From the NCBI GenBank assembly GCA_947625905.1, contig CANQQJ010000012.1:1-64000 (forward strand): DNA of 64,000 nucleotides, given 5' to 3'. Shown piece by piece: positions 26,620-35,627 of the stretch. This DNA is from an uncultured Clostridia bacterium (GTDB taxonomy: Bacteria; Bacillota; Clostridia; Monoglobales; Monoglobaceae). Under the pieces are notes generated by a model. That model was not told the origin of the DNA. It was given only the letters and a program-made list of their open reading frames with translations, and made no database searches. The position numbers and the translations under genes are program-made. Position 1 is the first letter of the stretch. Every line of letters begins with the position of its first letter.

Positions 26620-27099
26620 ATGAGCGGCGTGGTCCATCCGATACCGCCGGTATTTGACAAAAACTCAAAAATACTGATACTCGGCAGCTTTCCGTCGGTC
26701 AAATCGCGGGAGGCGCGGTTTTTCTACGGCCATCCCCAAAACCGATTTTGGAAAACTCTGGCCGCGGTGCTTGGCGCTGACACGCCCGGGACCGTTTCGG
26801 AAAAGAAGCGCTTTTTGCTGAAAAGCAATATAGCGCTGTGGGACGTGATACGCGCCTGCGAGATCAGCGGCTCGGCCGACAGCTCGATCAAAAACGCGGA
26901 GCCCAATGATTTTTCGGAGATATTCGCCGCAGCGGATATAGGCGCGGTGTTCGCCAACGGCGGAACGGCGCACGGACTTTACCGAAAATTTTTCCCCGAT
27001 AAAGAGATAACAAAGCTCCCGTCCACCAGCCCCGCCAACGCGGCGTTTTCGCTTGAGCGGCTTGTCGGAGAGTGGAAAATTATTTTGAAGTATTTATAA
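26620..27099 (+). CDS. DNA-deoxyinosine (hypoxanthine) glycosylase-like protein
   Basis: A 159-residue member of the uracil-DNA glycosylase superfamily, of the TIGR04274 type. Motifs: ILILGSFPSVKSREARFFYGHPQNRFWKTL at the N-terminus (the GSFPS..FYGHPQNRFW block is diagnostic), ALWDVIRACEISGSADSSIKNAEPNDF, and the C-terminal LPSTSPANAAFSLE, equivalent to the DNA-intercalation loop. The family removes hypoxanthine produced by adenine deamination. It is followed at 12 bp by a secreted GH5 enzyme, a chance or read-through neighbour with no functional link evident. Confidence 0.9.
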   Translation: MSGVVHPIPPVFDKNSKILILGSFPSVKSREARFFYGHPQNRFWKTLAAVLGADTPGTVSEKKRFLLKSNIALWDVIRACEISGSADSSIKNAEPNDFSEIFAAADIGAVFANGGTAHGLYRKFFPDKEITKLPSTSPANAAFSLERLVGEWKIILKYL

Positions 27100-27111
27100 A
27101 GGAGACCCCCA

Positions 27112-28659
27112 ATGAAAAAAAGCGCAAGGATCACCGCGGTTGTTCTGGCGGTCTGCATGGCGCTGCTCGGCGCGGCGTTTACGTTCCCCGACGTGCGCCC
27201 CGGCGAGTGGTACACCGAAAACATAGAGGCGATGGCCGCCGAGGGACTGCTCAACGGCTACGAGGACGGCACGTTCAGACCGGGCGGCACGATAACTTAC
27301 GCCGAGTTTGTGAGCGTGGCGGCAAGGTGCGTCGGCGCAGCTCCCGCGCAAAGCGGTTCACACTGGGCGTCGGGTTACATGAAGCGCGCCTATGAAAGCG
27401 GATGGTACGACTACGACGAAATTTATGAGGCGGACTTCGACAAGCCCATAACCCGCCAAATGGCGGTCAAGATAGTCGATCTGGCGTTTGATATTCCGCA
27501 GAACGAGCAGGAGAACAACGCCTATTACAAATACATGACGTCGATCAAGGATTTTAACGATATACCCGGGCGGTACGGATATTTGGTCGTTCGCGCCTAT
27601 AACAACGGAATTCTGACCGGAGACGAGAACGGGAATTTCAATCCGCTCTCGAATCTGACCCGGGCCGAGGCGTGCGCCGTTATCATGCGCGCGAGAGGAA
27701 AGAGTCCGGTTCCCGCCGCGCAAGGAGCGCCGGCATATACTCAGCCGCCGAAGGCAGCGGCGATAAGCGGCGGCGTTTCGCAAAACGGAAAGCTGTCGGT
27801 TTCGGGCGTCGATCTTGTGAACCAAAACGGCGAGCCGATCGTGCTCCGCGGCATGAGCAGCCACGGCGTGCAGTGGTACGGGAACTTCACGTCCCGTAAC
27901 GCGATAAAGAATACCGCGGACTTTGGCGCCAATCTGTTCCGCGTCGCGATGTACACGGGAGAAGGCGGGTATCTCGACCAAAGGGAGAGCGTGAAAAACG
28001 CGGCGTACGCGGCGGTCGACAACGCAGTTTCAAATGATATGTACGTGATACTTGACTGGCACATACTGAGCGACGGCGACCCGATGTCTCACGTGAGCGA
28101 GGCGGCGGAATTTTTTGCAGAGGCGTCGCGGAAATACGCGGATGTGCCCAACGTGATATTCGAGATATGCAACGAGCCTAACGGAAACATAAGCTGGAGC
28201 GGAAATGTCAAGCCCTACGCGGAGACGATAATTCCTATAATCAGACAAAACAGCGATGCGGTGATACTGGTAGGTTCTCCCACATGGAGCCAGGACATAG
28301 ACAAGGCGGCCGACGATCCGCTGAGTTTTTCGAACATAATGTACACCTGCCATTTCTACGCGGGCACCCACGGCGCGTGGCTGCGCGACCGCATAGACTG
28401 CGCCCGCTCAAAGGGCGCCCCGATATTTATAAGCGAGTGGGGCACAAGTGCGGCGGACGGCAGCGGCGGAGTGTTTCTCTCCGAGTCGGCCGAGTGGCTC
28501 GACTTTCTGGCGCAGCGCGGCATCAGCTGGGCGAATTGGTCTCTGTGCGACAAGGGTGAGACCTCGGCGGCGCTCAGACCCGGAACGAGCCCCGACGGAA
28601 CGTGGAGCGATACCGATTTGAGCGAGTCGGGGAAATTCGTGTTCTCAAGGCTTAGATGA
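27112..28659 (+). CDS. S-layer-anchored GH5 endoglucanase-type enzyme
   Basis: A 515-residue exported protein. After a signal peptide (about 1-22) there are three SLH-type repeats (FPDVRPGEWYTENIEAMAAEGLLNGYEDGTFRPG, then about 85-140 and about 140-200) that should attach it to the cell wall. A short Pro/Ala linker leads to a GH5 catalytic domain from about residue 225. The acid/base Glu355 sits in FEICNEPNG and the nucleophile Glu442 in FISEWGTS; GVQWYGNF, YVILDWHIL and MYTCHFYAGTH are also typical of GH5 subfamily 2 cellulases. It probably cuts beta-1,4-glucan at the cell surface. The start ATG follows AGGAGA. Confidence 0.9.
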   Translation: MKKSARITAVVLAVCMALLGAAFTFPDVRPGEWYTENIEAMAAEGLLNGYEDGTFRPGGTITYAEFVSVAARCVGAAPAQSGSHWASGYMKRAYESGWYDYDEIYEADFDKPITRQMAVKIVDLAFDIPQNEQENNAYYKYMTSIKDFNDIPGRYGYLVVRAYNNGILTGDENGNFNPLSNLTRAEACAVIMRARGKSPVPAAQGAPAYTQPPKAAAISGGVSQNGKLSVSGVDLVNQNGEPIVLRGMSSHGVQWYGNFTSRNAIKNTADFGANLFRVAMYTGEGGYLDQRESVKNAAYAAVDNAVSNDMYVILDWHILSDGDPMSHVSEAAEFFAEASRKYADVPNVIFEICNEPNGNISWSGNVKPYAETIIPIIRQNSDAVILVGSPTWSQDIDKAADDPLSFSNIMYTCHFYAGTHGAWLRDRIDCARSKGAPIFISEWGTSAADGSGGVFLSESAEWLDFLAQRGISWANWSLCDKGETSAALRPGTSPDGTWSDTDLSESGKFVFSRLR

Positions 28660-28691
28660 TCTTCGGCGGCGCGCGGCCGCGATGAAAAATC

Positions 28692-28720
28692 TTGACTGTA
28701 ATCAAAAAATATACTATAAT
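28692..28720 (+). promoter_or_regulatory. Promoter of the HATPase gene
   Basis: TTGACT at 28692-28697, 17-bp spacer, TATAAT at 28715-28720. The ATG is 29 bp downstream. Confidence 0.85.
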
Positions 28721-28748
28721 ATAGACACATTTTAAGCGAGGCATAAGA

Positions 28749-29687
28749 ATGAACGAGACAGAAGCGACAAAAATCGTTGATTGTTTGACAAGCGACGGCA
28801 AAATTTCGTCCGTAGCGCTTCGGAACTATATTCAAAGCGCCCTTGAGCGGAATATGTTTGACTTGGACGGCGTGTGTCCGAAGCGGAGTTTCGCGGACGC
28901 GGGCGATTTTGTCATGAAAGACTTTGAGGACAGCTTTTTCGATACTTACGATACATATGAGTATATTCTCGAAAATGAGGATCTGTCGCCGAAAGGACGG
29001 AGCGTTATAGAGGGAGCCATGTCGGCGCTTGGCGGAGCGTACCTCAGGGCAAGGAACCTGACCGAGATCTCGCGCGGCGGAAGCATTGACGATACGGAGC
29101 TTGTGCCGATAGACCTGACGGAGTACGCGGCGCAGTTTGCCGAGTATCTGCGCTCGGTGGTTTCGGCCGAGGTCGGAAAAGGCATAAGGCTTGTGCGCGG
29201 AGCCCGAAAAAGTTTGATGTGCGCGGCGGAGAGCACGATGCTGACATTGATACTCATTAACTTTGTGCATAACGCTTTAAAGCACAGCCGCTCGGAAGAC
29301 GGCCGCATTGACATAGCGGTCAGCAGGCTCGGCAAATATAACCGCGCTGCGCTGTCGGTTATAGATTACGGCATAGGCGTTGACATAAAAAAGCTGCGCG
29401 GCATGATGGAGCGAAACACGGTCCGCGCGGAAAACGGGTCTATGAAGCTCAGAAAATACCGCGGCTGCGGCCTGATCGCGTGCCAGCGCATGGCGGAAGC
29501 GCTCGGCGGAAATATTATGGTTGGAAACGTAGCGGGAGGAGGCGCGATCTTCACGCTTGTCATGCCCGATCCCGGCGAGATCAAAAACCGCGTTTCCGTT
29601 AGCGTGAGCGATCTTTCCGGGGCTGCGGGCCCCGACAAGAGATTGATAAAAATAGTGCTGCTAAAATTTATAAGGCACGAGAAATAA
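28749..29687 (+). CDS. Orphan HATPase (histidine-kinase-like ATPase) domain protein
   Basis: A 312-residue cytoplasmic protein. The C-terminal half is a clear GHKL ATPase: N-box LILINFVHNALKHS, G1 VIDYGIGVD, and G2-like RGCGLIACQRMAEALGGNIMVG. The N-terminal half (about residues 1-100) is helical and contains no recognisable H-box with a phosphoacceptor His. There are no membrane segments and no response regulator nearby. It may be a kinase with a divergent dimerisation domain, an anti-sigma-like or phosphatase-type GHKL protein, or a pseudo-kinase. The next gene, a lipoprotein, starts 23 bp later and may be cotranscribed. Confidence 0.8.
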   Translation: MNETEATKIVDCLTSDGKISSVALRNYIQSALERNMFDLDGVCPKRSFADAGDFVMKDFEDSFFDTYDTYEYILENEDLSPKGRSVIEGAMSALGGAYLRARNLTEISRGGSIDDTELVPIDLTEYAAQFAEYLRSVVSAEVGKGIRLVRGARKSLMCAAESTMLTLILINFVHNALKHSRSEDGRIDIAVSRLGKYNRAALSVIDYGIGVDIKKLRGMMERNTVRAENGSMKLRKYRGCGLIACQRMAEALGGNIMVGNVAGGGAIFTLVMPDPGEIKNRVSVSVSDLSGAAGPDKRLIKIVLLKFIRHEK

Positions 29688-29710
29688 ATAATGTACAGGA
29701 GTGTTTGATC

Positions 29711-30289
29711 ATGAGAAAAACATTAAAAATTTTGGCGGCCGTTGCTGCGGCCGCTTCGATGCTTGCCCTCGCGTCCTGCGGCGGAAACAGCGGACAAAAG
29801 GCGCAGGAGGCGCAGCAGGCTTTCGGAGCCGTTATTGACGATTTCAAAAGCGGCGACACGGCGGCGATAGAGGAATATGTGGACGTGAGCGTCGATCCGC
29901 AGCTCAGCGCGGCTCTGGCGGCGTCGCTCGGCAATATTGCTTATGAGGTCAAGTCGGTGGAAGTCAACGGGAACAAGGCGACCGTCGAGGCATCAGTGAC
30001 CTCGCTTGACACGTCGCAGATAATGCAGAAGTATATCGAGGGCGTGGCGGCGCTGGTCTCAAGCCCCGACTACCGCAGCAAGATAGACACCATGACCAAA
30101 GAGGAATACGACGCGCTGATGAACGAGCAGCTTGAAAAGATATTGTCAAGCGGCGAGATAGGCACGGTCACGAGCGACGAGACAATAGAAATGAAAAATG
30201 AGGACGGCGTGTGGAAGCTCAGCGACAGCAGCCTGCCCGACAAGCTTATCGGCAACACCTTAAGCGCGATCGAACAGATAAAGCAATAA
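29711..30289 (+). CDS. Putative lipoprotein
   Basis: A 192-residue lipoprotein: positively charged N-terminus, hydrophobic stretch and lipobox LASC with the lipidated Cys at residue 23. The mature part is acidic and alternates beta-strands and helices (VKSVEVNGNKATVEASVTSLD; a C-terminal DETIEMKNEDGVWKLSD), resembling the DUF4878/DUF5105 class of small extracytoplasmic lipoproteins with an NTF2-like fold. ATG 29711 is ten bases after AGGAG; a TTG at 29705 is too close to that site. Function unknown. Confidence 0.8.
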   Translation: MRKTLKILAAVAAAASMLALASCGGNSGQKAQEAQQAFGAVIDDFKSGDTAAIEEYVDVSVDPQLSAALAASLGNIAYEVKSVEVNGNKATVEASVTSLDTSQIMQKYIEGVAALVSSPDYRSKIDTMTKEEYDALMNEQLEKILSSGEIGTVTSDETIEMKNEDGVWKLSDSSLPDKLIGNTLSAIEQIKQ

Positions 30290-30294
30290 AACGC

Positions 30295-30323
30295 TTGCAA
30301 TAATATTCTTCTTGATGTATAAT
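30295..30323 (+). promoter_or_regulatory. Promoter of secA-prfB-prfA
   Basis: TTGCAA at 30295-30300, 17-bp spacer, TATAAT at 30318-30323, then GGAGG before the secA ATG at 30365. Confidence 0.88.
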
Positions 30324-30364
30324 AGAACAGTTAAGCATAGAATAAGATTTGGAGGTCAACTTTA

Positions 30365-33142
30365 ATGGGTATAAAAAAGATGATTGAAAAGGTCATCGGA
30401 ACATACAGCGACAGAGAGCTTAAAAAGATCTATCCCATCGCCGACAAGGTAATGGCTCTCGAGGGCGACATGGAAAAGCTCAGCGACGCCGAGCTCAAGG
30501 CCATGACACCCAAGTTCAAAGAGCGGATAAAAAGCGGCGAGACTCTCGATGATATTCTGCCCGAGGCTTTCGCGGTATGCCGCGAGGCGGCGTGGCGCGT
30601 GCTGGGTATGAAGCACTTCCGCGTTCAGGTAATCGGCGGTATAGTTCTGCACCAGGGCAGGATCGCCGAGATGAAGACCGGTGAAGGAAAGACGCTTGTG
30701 GCGACGCTTCCGGCTTACCTAAACGGTCTTTCGGGAAAGGGCGTCCACATCGTCACGGTCAACGACTATCTGGCAAAGCGCGACAGCGAGTGGATGGGCA
30801 AGCTCTATAATTTCTTGGGGCTCAGCGTGGGACTGGTCATTCACGACAAGACCAACGCCCAGCGCCAGGAAGCGTACAACGCCGACATAACCTACGGCAC
30901 AAACAACGAGATGGGCTTTGACTACCTGCGCGACAACATGGTCATATATAAAGAAAACAAGGTCCAGCGCGGCCACAACTACGCCATAGTCGACGAGGTG
31001 GACAGTATTCTGGTGGACGAGGCCAGAACGCCTCTCATCATTTCGGGTATGGGCGACAAGTCGACAGACCTCTACGAGCAGGCCGACAGATTCGCCAAAA
31101 CGCTCACGTTCAAAAAGATCGTCGAGACCGACACCAAGGTCGAGATCGAGGACGAGGACGAGCTGAACAAATATGATTATATAGTAGACGAGAAGGCGAA
31201 AACCGCCACGCTGACGCCCCAGGGTATCAAAAAGGCGGAGGAGGCTTTTCATCTTGACAACCTGACCGATCCCGCCAACATGACGATATCGCACCATATC
31301 AATCAGGCGATAAAGGCGATCGGCGTTATGCGCCGCGACAAGGACTACGTGGTAAAAGACGGCGAGGTCATCATAGTCGACGAGTTCACGGGCCGCATGA
31401 TGTTCGGCAGAAGGTACAACGACGGTCTGCACCAGGCGATAGAGGCGAAAGAGGGCGTTAAGGTCGAGCGCGAGTCAAAGACTCTGGCGACCATAACGTT
31501 CCAGAACTACTTCAGGCTCTACGGCAAGCTTTCGGGCATGACGGGCACGGCCCAGACCGAGGAAGAGGAGTTCCAGGAGATATACAGCCTGGACGTTATA
31601 GTTATCCCGACCAACAAGCCGCTGGTGCGCGTCGACGAGCCTGACAGCATATACAAGACCGAGGACGCGAAATTCAACGCGGTAATAGACGACGCGGTAA
31701 AAGCCCACGAAAAGGGCCAGCCGGTGCTTATCGGCACGGTCTCGATCGAGAAGTCCGAAAAGCTGAGCCGCATGCTGCGCCGCAGAGGAATAAAGCACAA
31801 CGTCTTAAACGCCAAGTTCCATGACAAAGAGGCCGAGATAGTCGCCCAGGCGGGCAAGAAGGGCGCGGTCACGATCGCGACCAACATGGCGGGCCGCGGA
31901 ACCGATATCGTGCTGGGCGGCAACGCCGAGTTCATGGCGCGCAGCGAGATGGAAAAGCAGGGTTATTCCGATGAGCTGATCGTTCAGGCGACGGGCTTTG
32001 CCGAGACCGACGACGAGGAGATCCTGGCGGCACGCGCCAAGTTCAGAGAATTGAACGACAAATTCAAGGCCGAGATCGAGCCCGAGCAGAAAGAGGTATT
32101 GGCGGCGGGCGGCCTTAATATATTGGGCACCGAGCGCCACGAAAGCAGACGTATAGACAACCAGCTCCGCGGCCGTTCGGGACGTCAGGGCGACGTTGGC
32201 AGGTCCAAGTTCTACATCTCGCTTCAGGACGACCTGATGCGTCTGTTCGCCCCCGAGAGGATCGAGCGTGTTATGAACACGCTGGGCATGGACGATAATG
32301 AGGCGATCGAGAGCAAGATGCTCAGCGGCACTATCGAGACGGCGCAGGAGCGCGTCGAGGGCAAGAACTTCGACATCAGACGCAATGTGCTGCAGTTCGA
32401 CGACGTCAACAACCAGCAGAGAGAGATAATATACAAGCAGCGCGACCAGGTGCTGGACGGCGGAGATCTGCGCGACAACATTATGAAGATGATGCGCGAC
32501 GTGATCTCAAATACCGCGGCGCTGTATATCGGCGACAAGGGCAACGTTCCGGAGGAATGGGACTGGCAGGGAATGCGCGAGCATTTCGAGTCGATCTTCG
32601 GCGAGATGCCCGAGAACTTTATGAAGTTCACCGATGTTGAGATAGACAAAATGACGCTCGAGCGTCTGACCGATTATATTTTCGAGGACGCCGAGAAGAA
32701 ATACAAGCAGAAAGAAGCCGAGTTCGGCGACGCCATGCGCGAGGTGGAGCGCGTCATCATGCTTCGGGTAGTTGACCAGAAGTGGATGGACCACATCGAC
32801 AACATGGAACAGCTGCGCCAGGGCATATATCTCAGAGCCTACGCTCAGCACGACCCGGTCGTTGAGTATAAGTTCGAGGCCATGGACATGTTCGAGGAAA
32901 TGACCGAGTCGATCAAAGAGGACACGGTCAAGCACTTGTTCCACGTGGTGCCCCAGACCAAGATCGAGCGTCAGCAGGTGGCGAAGCCCACCGCCGAGAA
33001 CGCGGGCGGAGACGGCACCGTCAAGAAAAAGCCGGAGCGCCGCGTGAACAAGATCGGCAGAAACGACCCATGCCCCTGCGGCTCGGGCAAAAAATACAAA
33101 AACTGCTGTCTCGACAAGGACAGAGCGGCGGGACGCGCTTAA
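30365..33142 (+). CDS. secA: Preprotein translocase ATPase SecA
   Basis: A 925-residue motor ATPase that drives secreted proteins through SecYEG. NBD1 has Walker [16 protein letters not shown] and the DEAD-type [19 protein letters not shown]. The preprotein cross-linking domain follows, then NBD2 with [14 protein letters not shown] and [16 protein letters not shown]. The helical scaffold/wing domains are complete. The C-terminus has the SEC-C zinc motif [17 protein letters not shown]. As a single secA it exports the CAZymes encoded in this window. It is followed at 34 bp by prfB, the usual firmicute order. Confidence 0.99.
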   Translation: MGIKKMIEKVIGTYSDRELKKIYPIADKVMALEGDMEKLSDAELKAMTPKFKERIKSGETLDDILPEAFAVCREAAWRVLGMKHFRVQVIGGIVLHQGRIAEMKTGEGKTLVATLPAYLNGLSGKGVHIVTVNDYLAKRDSEWMGKLYNFLGLSVGLVIHDKTNAQRQEAYNADITYGTNNEMGFDYLRDNMVIYKENKVQRGHNYAIVDEVDSILVDEARTPLIISGMGDKSTDLYEQADRFAKTLTFKKIVETDTKVEIEDEDELNKYDYIVDEKAKTATLTPQGIKKAEEAFHLDNLTDPANMTISHHINQAIKAIGVMRRDKDYVVKDGEVIIVDEFTGRMMFGRRYNDGLHQAIEAKEGVKVERESKTLATITFQNYFRLYGKLSGMTGTAQTEEEEFQEIYSLDVIVIPTNKPLVRVDEPDSIYKTEDAKFNAVIDDAVKAHEKGQPVLIGTVSIEKSEKLSRMLRRRGIKHNVLNAKFHDKEAEIVAQAGKKGAVTIATNMAGRGTDIVLGGNAEFMARSEMEKQGYSDELIVQATGFAETDDEEILAARAKFRELNDKFKAEIEPEQKEVLAAGGLNILGTERHESRRIDNQLRGRSGRQGDVGRSKFYISLQDDLMRLFAPERIERVMNTLGMDDNEAIESKMLSGTIETAQERVEGKNFDIRRNVLQFDDVNNQQREIIYKQRDQVLDGGDLRDNIMKMMRDVISNTAALYIGDKGNVPEEWDWQGMREHFESIFGEMPENFMKFTDVEIDKMTLERLTDYIFEDAEKKYKQKEAEFGDAMREVERVIMLRVVDQKWMDHIDNMEQLRQGIYLRAYAQHDPVVEYKFEAMDMFEEMTESIKEDTVKHLFHVVPQTKIERQQVAKPTAENAGGDGTVKKKPERRVNKIGRNDPCPCGSGKKYKNCCLDKDRAAGRA

Positions 33143-33176
33143 GCGCGGATATAATAAAAAATTAAGAGGTGATCAA

Positions 33177-34290
33177 GTGATAGCATTCGACGAATACAAG
33201 CTCGGGCTTGAAAACATGCAAAAAGATATTACGGAACTGAGGGATTCACTTTAACTTGGCCGCGCTGAGCGACGAGATAGCCGCGCTTGAGAAAGAGAGC
33301 TTTGAGCCCGATTTCTATTCCGACATGGAAAAGGCGGGGCGTACCCTTCAAAAAATAAAGGGCCTTAAGGACAAAGTCGCGGCCTTTGACGAGCTCTACT
33401 CAAAGTGGGAGGACCTCACCGCCCTTGTGGAGCTCGGCAACGAGGAGGAGGACGAGAGCCTGCTCGATGAGGTAAAGCCCGGATATAAAGAGCTAAAGCA
33501 GGCGATCGACGCCATGAAGCTGGACACGCTGCTCTCCGGCAAGTACGACAGATTAAACGCCATTGTGACCCTTCATTCGGGCGCGGGCGGCACCGAGGCT
33601 CAGGACTGGTGCGAGATGCTTTACCGCATGTACAACATGTGGGCCGACCGCCGCGGCTTTAAAACCGAGGTCATAGACTATCTGGACGGCGAGGAGGCGG
33701 GCATCAAAAGCGTCACGTTTTCGGTGAGCGGTCTCAACGCCTACGGATATATGCAGTCCGAAAAGGGCGTCCACCGTTTGGTGCGCATCTCCCCGTTCGA
33801 TTCGGCGGCGAGGCGGCACACGTCATTCGCGTCCTGCGAGGTCGTGCCCGAGCTCGACGAGGAACTGGACGTTGAGATAAACCCTGATGATCTGAGGATC
33901 GACACATACCGCTCAAGCGGAGCGGGAGGCCAGCACATCAACAAGACCGAGTCGGCGATCAGGATAACCCATCTGCCCACCGGCATTGTGGTGACTTGCC
34001 AGAACGAGCGCAGCCAGCACAAAAACAAGGAGACCGCCATGAAGGTCTTAAAGTCCAAGCTGGTGGAGATAGCCGAGCGCGAGCAGAAGGATAAGATAGA
34101 CGATTTAAAGGGCGTTCAGACCGAGATCGCGTGGGGAAGCCAGATACGCTCATACGTGTTCCACCCGTACACGATGGTAAAGGACCACAGAACGGGCTAC
34201 GAGGTCGGCAACGTGAACGCGGTCATGAACGGCGACATCAACGGATTCATCAATGCCTACTTAAAGGCGAAATCCAAAGGCGAGATTTAA
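33177..34290 (+). CDS. prfB: Peptide chain release factor 2, expressed by +1 frameshift
   Basis: RF2 terminates translation at UGA and UAA. The coding region is 33177-33251 joined to 33253-34290 (370 residues). The first 25 codons start at GTG 33177, after AGAGGTGA, and end CTT TAA; skipping T33252 continues with AAC TTG GCC. The RF2-specific SPF tripeptide is in VRISPFDSAARRHTSF, and the catalytic GGQ is in [17 protein letters not shown]. The second part aligns with other RF2 proteins from its first residues, so the shift is needed for a full product. Odd point: the stop inside the slippery site is UAA instead of UGA. prfA begins 12 bp downstream, an unusual arrangement. Confidence 0.96.
33249..33255 (+). 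other. Programmed +1 frameshift site of prfB (CTT TAA C)
   Basis: CTT (33249-33251), the in-frame stop TAA (33252-33254) and C33255 form the site; an internal SD-like AGGGA lies at 33240-33244. Canonical sites read AGGGGG-N3-CTTTGAC. Here the stop base G is A, and the SD-like element is weaker and one base farther upstream. Confidence 0.9.
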
Positions 34291-34302
34291 AGGAGTTAAT
34301 AT

Positions 34303-35373
34303 ATGTTTGAAAAGCTTTCATTCTTAGAGGAGCAGTTCGAGGAGCTGGCGCGCAAGATCAGCGACCCCGAGGTCATAGCCGATCAGGAGACGTGGCGCAA
34401 GCTGTGCAAGGAGCACTCCGACCTGACTCCGATAGTTGAAAAATACAGAGAGTACAAAAAGAACAAAGAGACGATAGACGACGCGGCCGCCATGATGGAC
34501 GATCCCGAGACCGACAAGGAGTTCCGCGAGATGCTCACGGAGGAGACCAAAGAGGCCAAGGCCAATATCGAGAAAATAGAGGAAGAGCTCAAGATCCTGC
34601 TTCTGCCCAAGGACCCCAACGACGACAAAAACGTTATGGTCGAGATCCGCGGCGGAGCGGGCGGCGACGAAGCCGCGCTGTTCGCGGGCGACCTCTACAG
34701 AATGTATTCCATGTACGCCGATTCAAAGCGCTGGAAAACCGAGGTGCTGAGCCTTAATGAGATCGGCATCGGCGGCATAAAAGAGATAACGTTTATGATA
34801 AACGGCGAGGGAGCCTACAGCCGCCTGAAATTCGAGAGCGGCGTCCACCGCGTTCAGCGCGTGCCCGAGACCGAGTCGAGCGGCAGGATACACACCTCGA
34901 CCGTGACCGTGGCGGTGCTGCCCGAAGTTGACGACGTGGAGGTCGAGATCAACCCCGACGATCTGGAGATCGACACCTACCGCTCAAGCGGAGCGGGCGG
35001 CCAGCATATCAACAAGACCGAGTCGGCGATCAGGATAACCCACAAGCCCACGGGGATCGTGGTGACCTGCCAGGACGAGCGGAGCCAGCACAAGAACCGC
35101 GAGGCGGCCATGAAAATGCTGCGCTCAAGGCTGTATGACAAGATGGAGCAGGAGCGTAACGCGGCGATAGCGGCCGACAGAAAGAGCCAGGTGGGAACCG
35201 GCGACCGCAGCGAGCGCATCAGGACATACAACTATCCCCAGGGCAGAATGACCGACCACAGGATCGGCCTCACGCTGTACAAGCTGGAGCAGATACTAAA
35301 CGGCGACCTCGACGAGATCATCGACGCCCTTATAACCACCGACCAAAGCGAGAAACTGAAACGCACGGAATAA
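34303..35373 (+). CDS. prfA: Peptide chain release factor 1
   Basis: RF1 (356 residues) releases peptides at UAG and UAA. The stop-codon recognition tripeptide of the PxT type is in [16 protein letters not shown], and GGQ is in [17 protein letters not shown]. The anti-codon region and the C-terminal [19 protein letters not shown] are standard. The ATG follows AAAGGAG, 12 bp after prfB. In many Firmicutes prmC (the GGQ methyltransferase) follows prfA; here it is missing from this position, and repeat elements lead to the sua5-ywlE fusion. Confidence 0.98.
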   Translation: MFEKLSFLEEQFEELARKISDPEVIADQETWRKLCKEHSDLTPIVEKYREYKKNKETIDDAAAMMDDPETDKEFREMLTEETKEAKANIEKIEEELKILLLPKDPNDDKNVMVEIRGGAGGDEAALFAGDLYRMYSMYADSKRWKTEVLSLNEIGIGGIKEITFMINGEGAYSRLKFESGVHRVQRVPETESSGRIHTSTVTVAVLPEVDDVEVEINPDDLEIDTYRSSGAGGQHINKTESAIRITHKPTGIVVTCQDERSQHKNREAAMKMLRSRLYDKMEQERNAAIAADRKSQVGTGDRSERIRTYNYPQGRMTDHRIGLTLYKLEQILNGDLDEIIDALITTDQSEKLKRTE

Positions 35374-35377
35374 TGCC

Positions 35378-35424
35378 GCCTCCTCCCGGGAGGAGGTGTC
35401 AGGCGTAAGCCTGACGGAGGTGGG
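35378..35424. repeat. Family B element, copy 4
   Basis: A hairpin CCTCCTCCC/GGGAGGAGG followed by the central hairpin GTCAGGC-GTAA-GCCTGAC (35398-35415) and a G-rich arm, starting 5 bp after the prfA stop. Confidence 0.85.
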
Positions 35425-35437
35425 AACATAGCAAATA

Positions 35438-35466
35438 GGGCGGGCGGATAATATCCGTCCCTACGG
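35438..35466 (-). repeat. Family A fragment, inverted
   Basis: The minus strand reads GTAGGGACGGATATTATCCG then CCCGCCC, the same imperfect palindrome (GCGGAT..ATCCGC type) as the units at 52989 and 53061. Confidence 0.7.
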
Positions 35467-35494
35467 TATTTTGCGTATTGCCGTCGTATGGAAC

Positions 35495-35566
35495 GGGACG
35501 TCGAGGGCGCCGTCCCCTACGAATGTTGTGCGCAAATCATTGTAGGGGCGGCAATCTGCCGCCCGC
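35495..35566 (+). repeat. Family A element, copy 1
   Basis: Two short palindromic parts: GGGACG-TCGAGGGCGC-CGTCCC followed by CTAC, about 25 variable bases, then GTAGGGGCGG..CCGCCCG. The copy is 72 bp and is followed directly by a family B element. Confidence 0.85.
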
Positions 35567-35567
35567 G

Positions 35568-35622
35568 CCTCGCCCCTTGGGGAGAGGTGGATTTCCGCCT
35601 GCGGCGGAAAGACGGAGAGGGG
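35568..35622. repeat. Family B element, copy 5, supplying a ribosome-binding site
   Basis: CCCC-TT-GGGG, then the central hairpin TTTCCGCC-TGC-GGCGGAAA (35592-35610), then GACGGAGAGGGG. This last arm sits 6-17 bp before the ATG at 35628 and is the only Shine-Dalgarno-like sequence for the sua5-ywlE fusion. Confidence 0.85.
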
Positions 35623-35627
35623 TCATA

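Noticed and set aside
33177-33251. A separate small peptide gene before prfB
   Set aside because: The 25 codons match the N-terminus of RF2 proteins, and the frame change happens at a recognisable CTT-stop-C site.
35478-35627. A 50-residue N-terminal extension of the Sua5-YwlE frame
   Set aside because: It reads entirely through repeat families A and B and gives a composition unlike any protein; the ATG at 35628 starts exactly at the conserved Sua5 N-terminus and has an SD.
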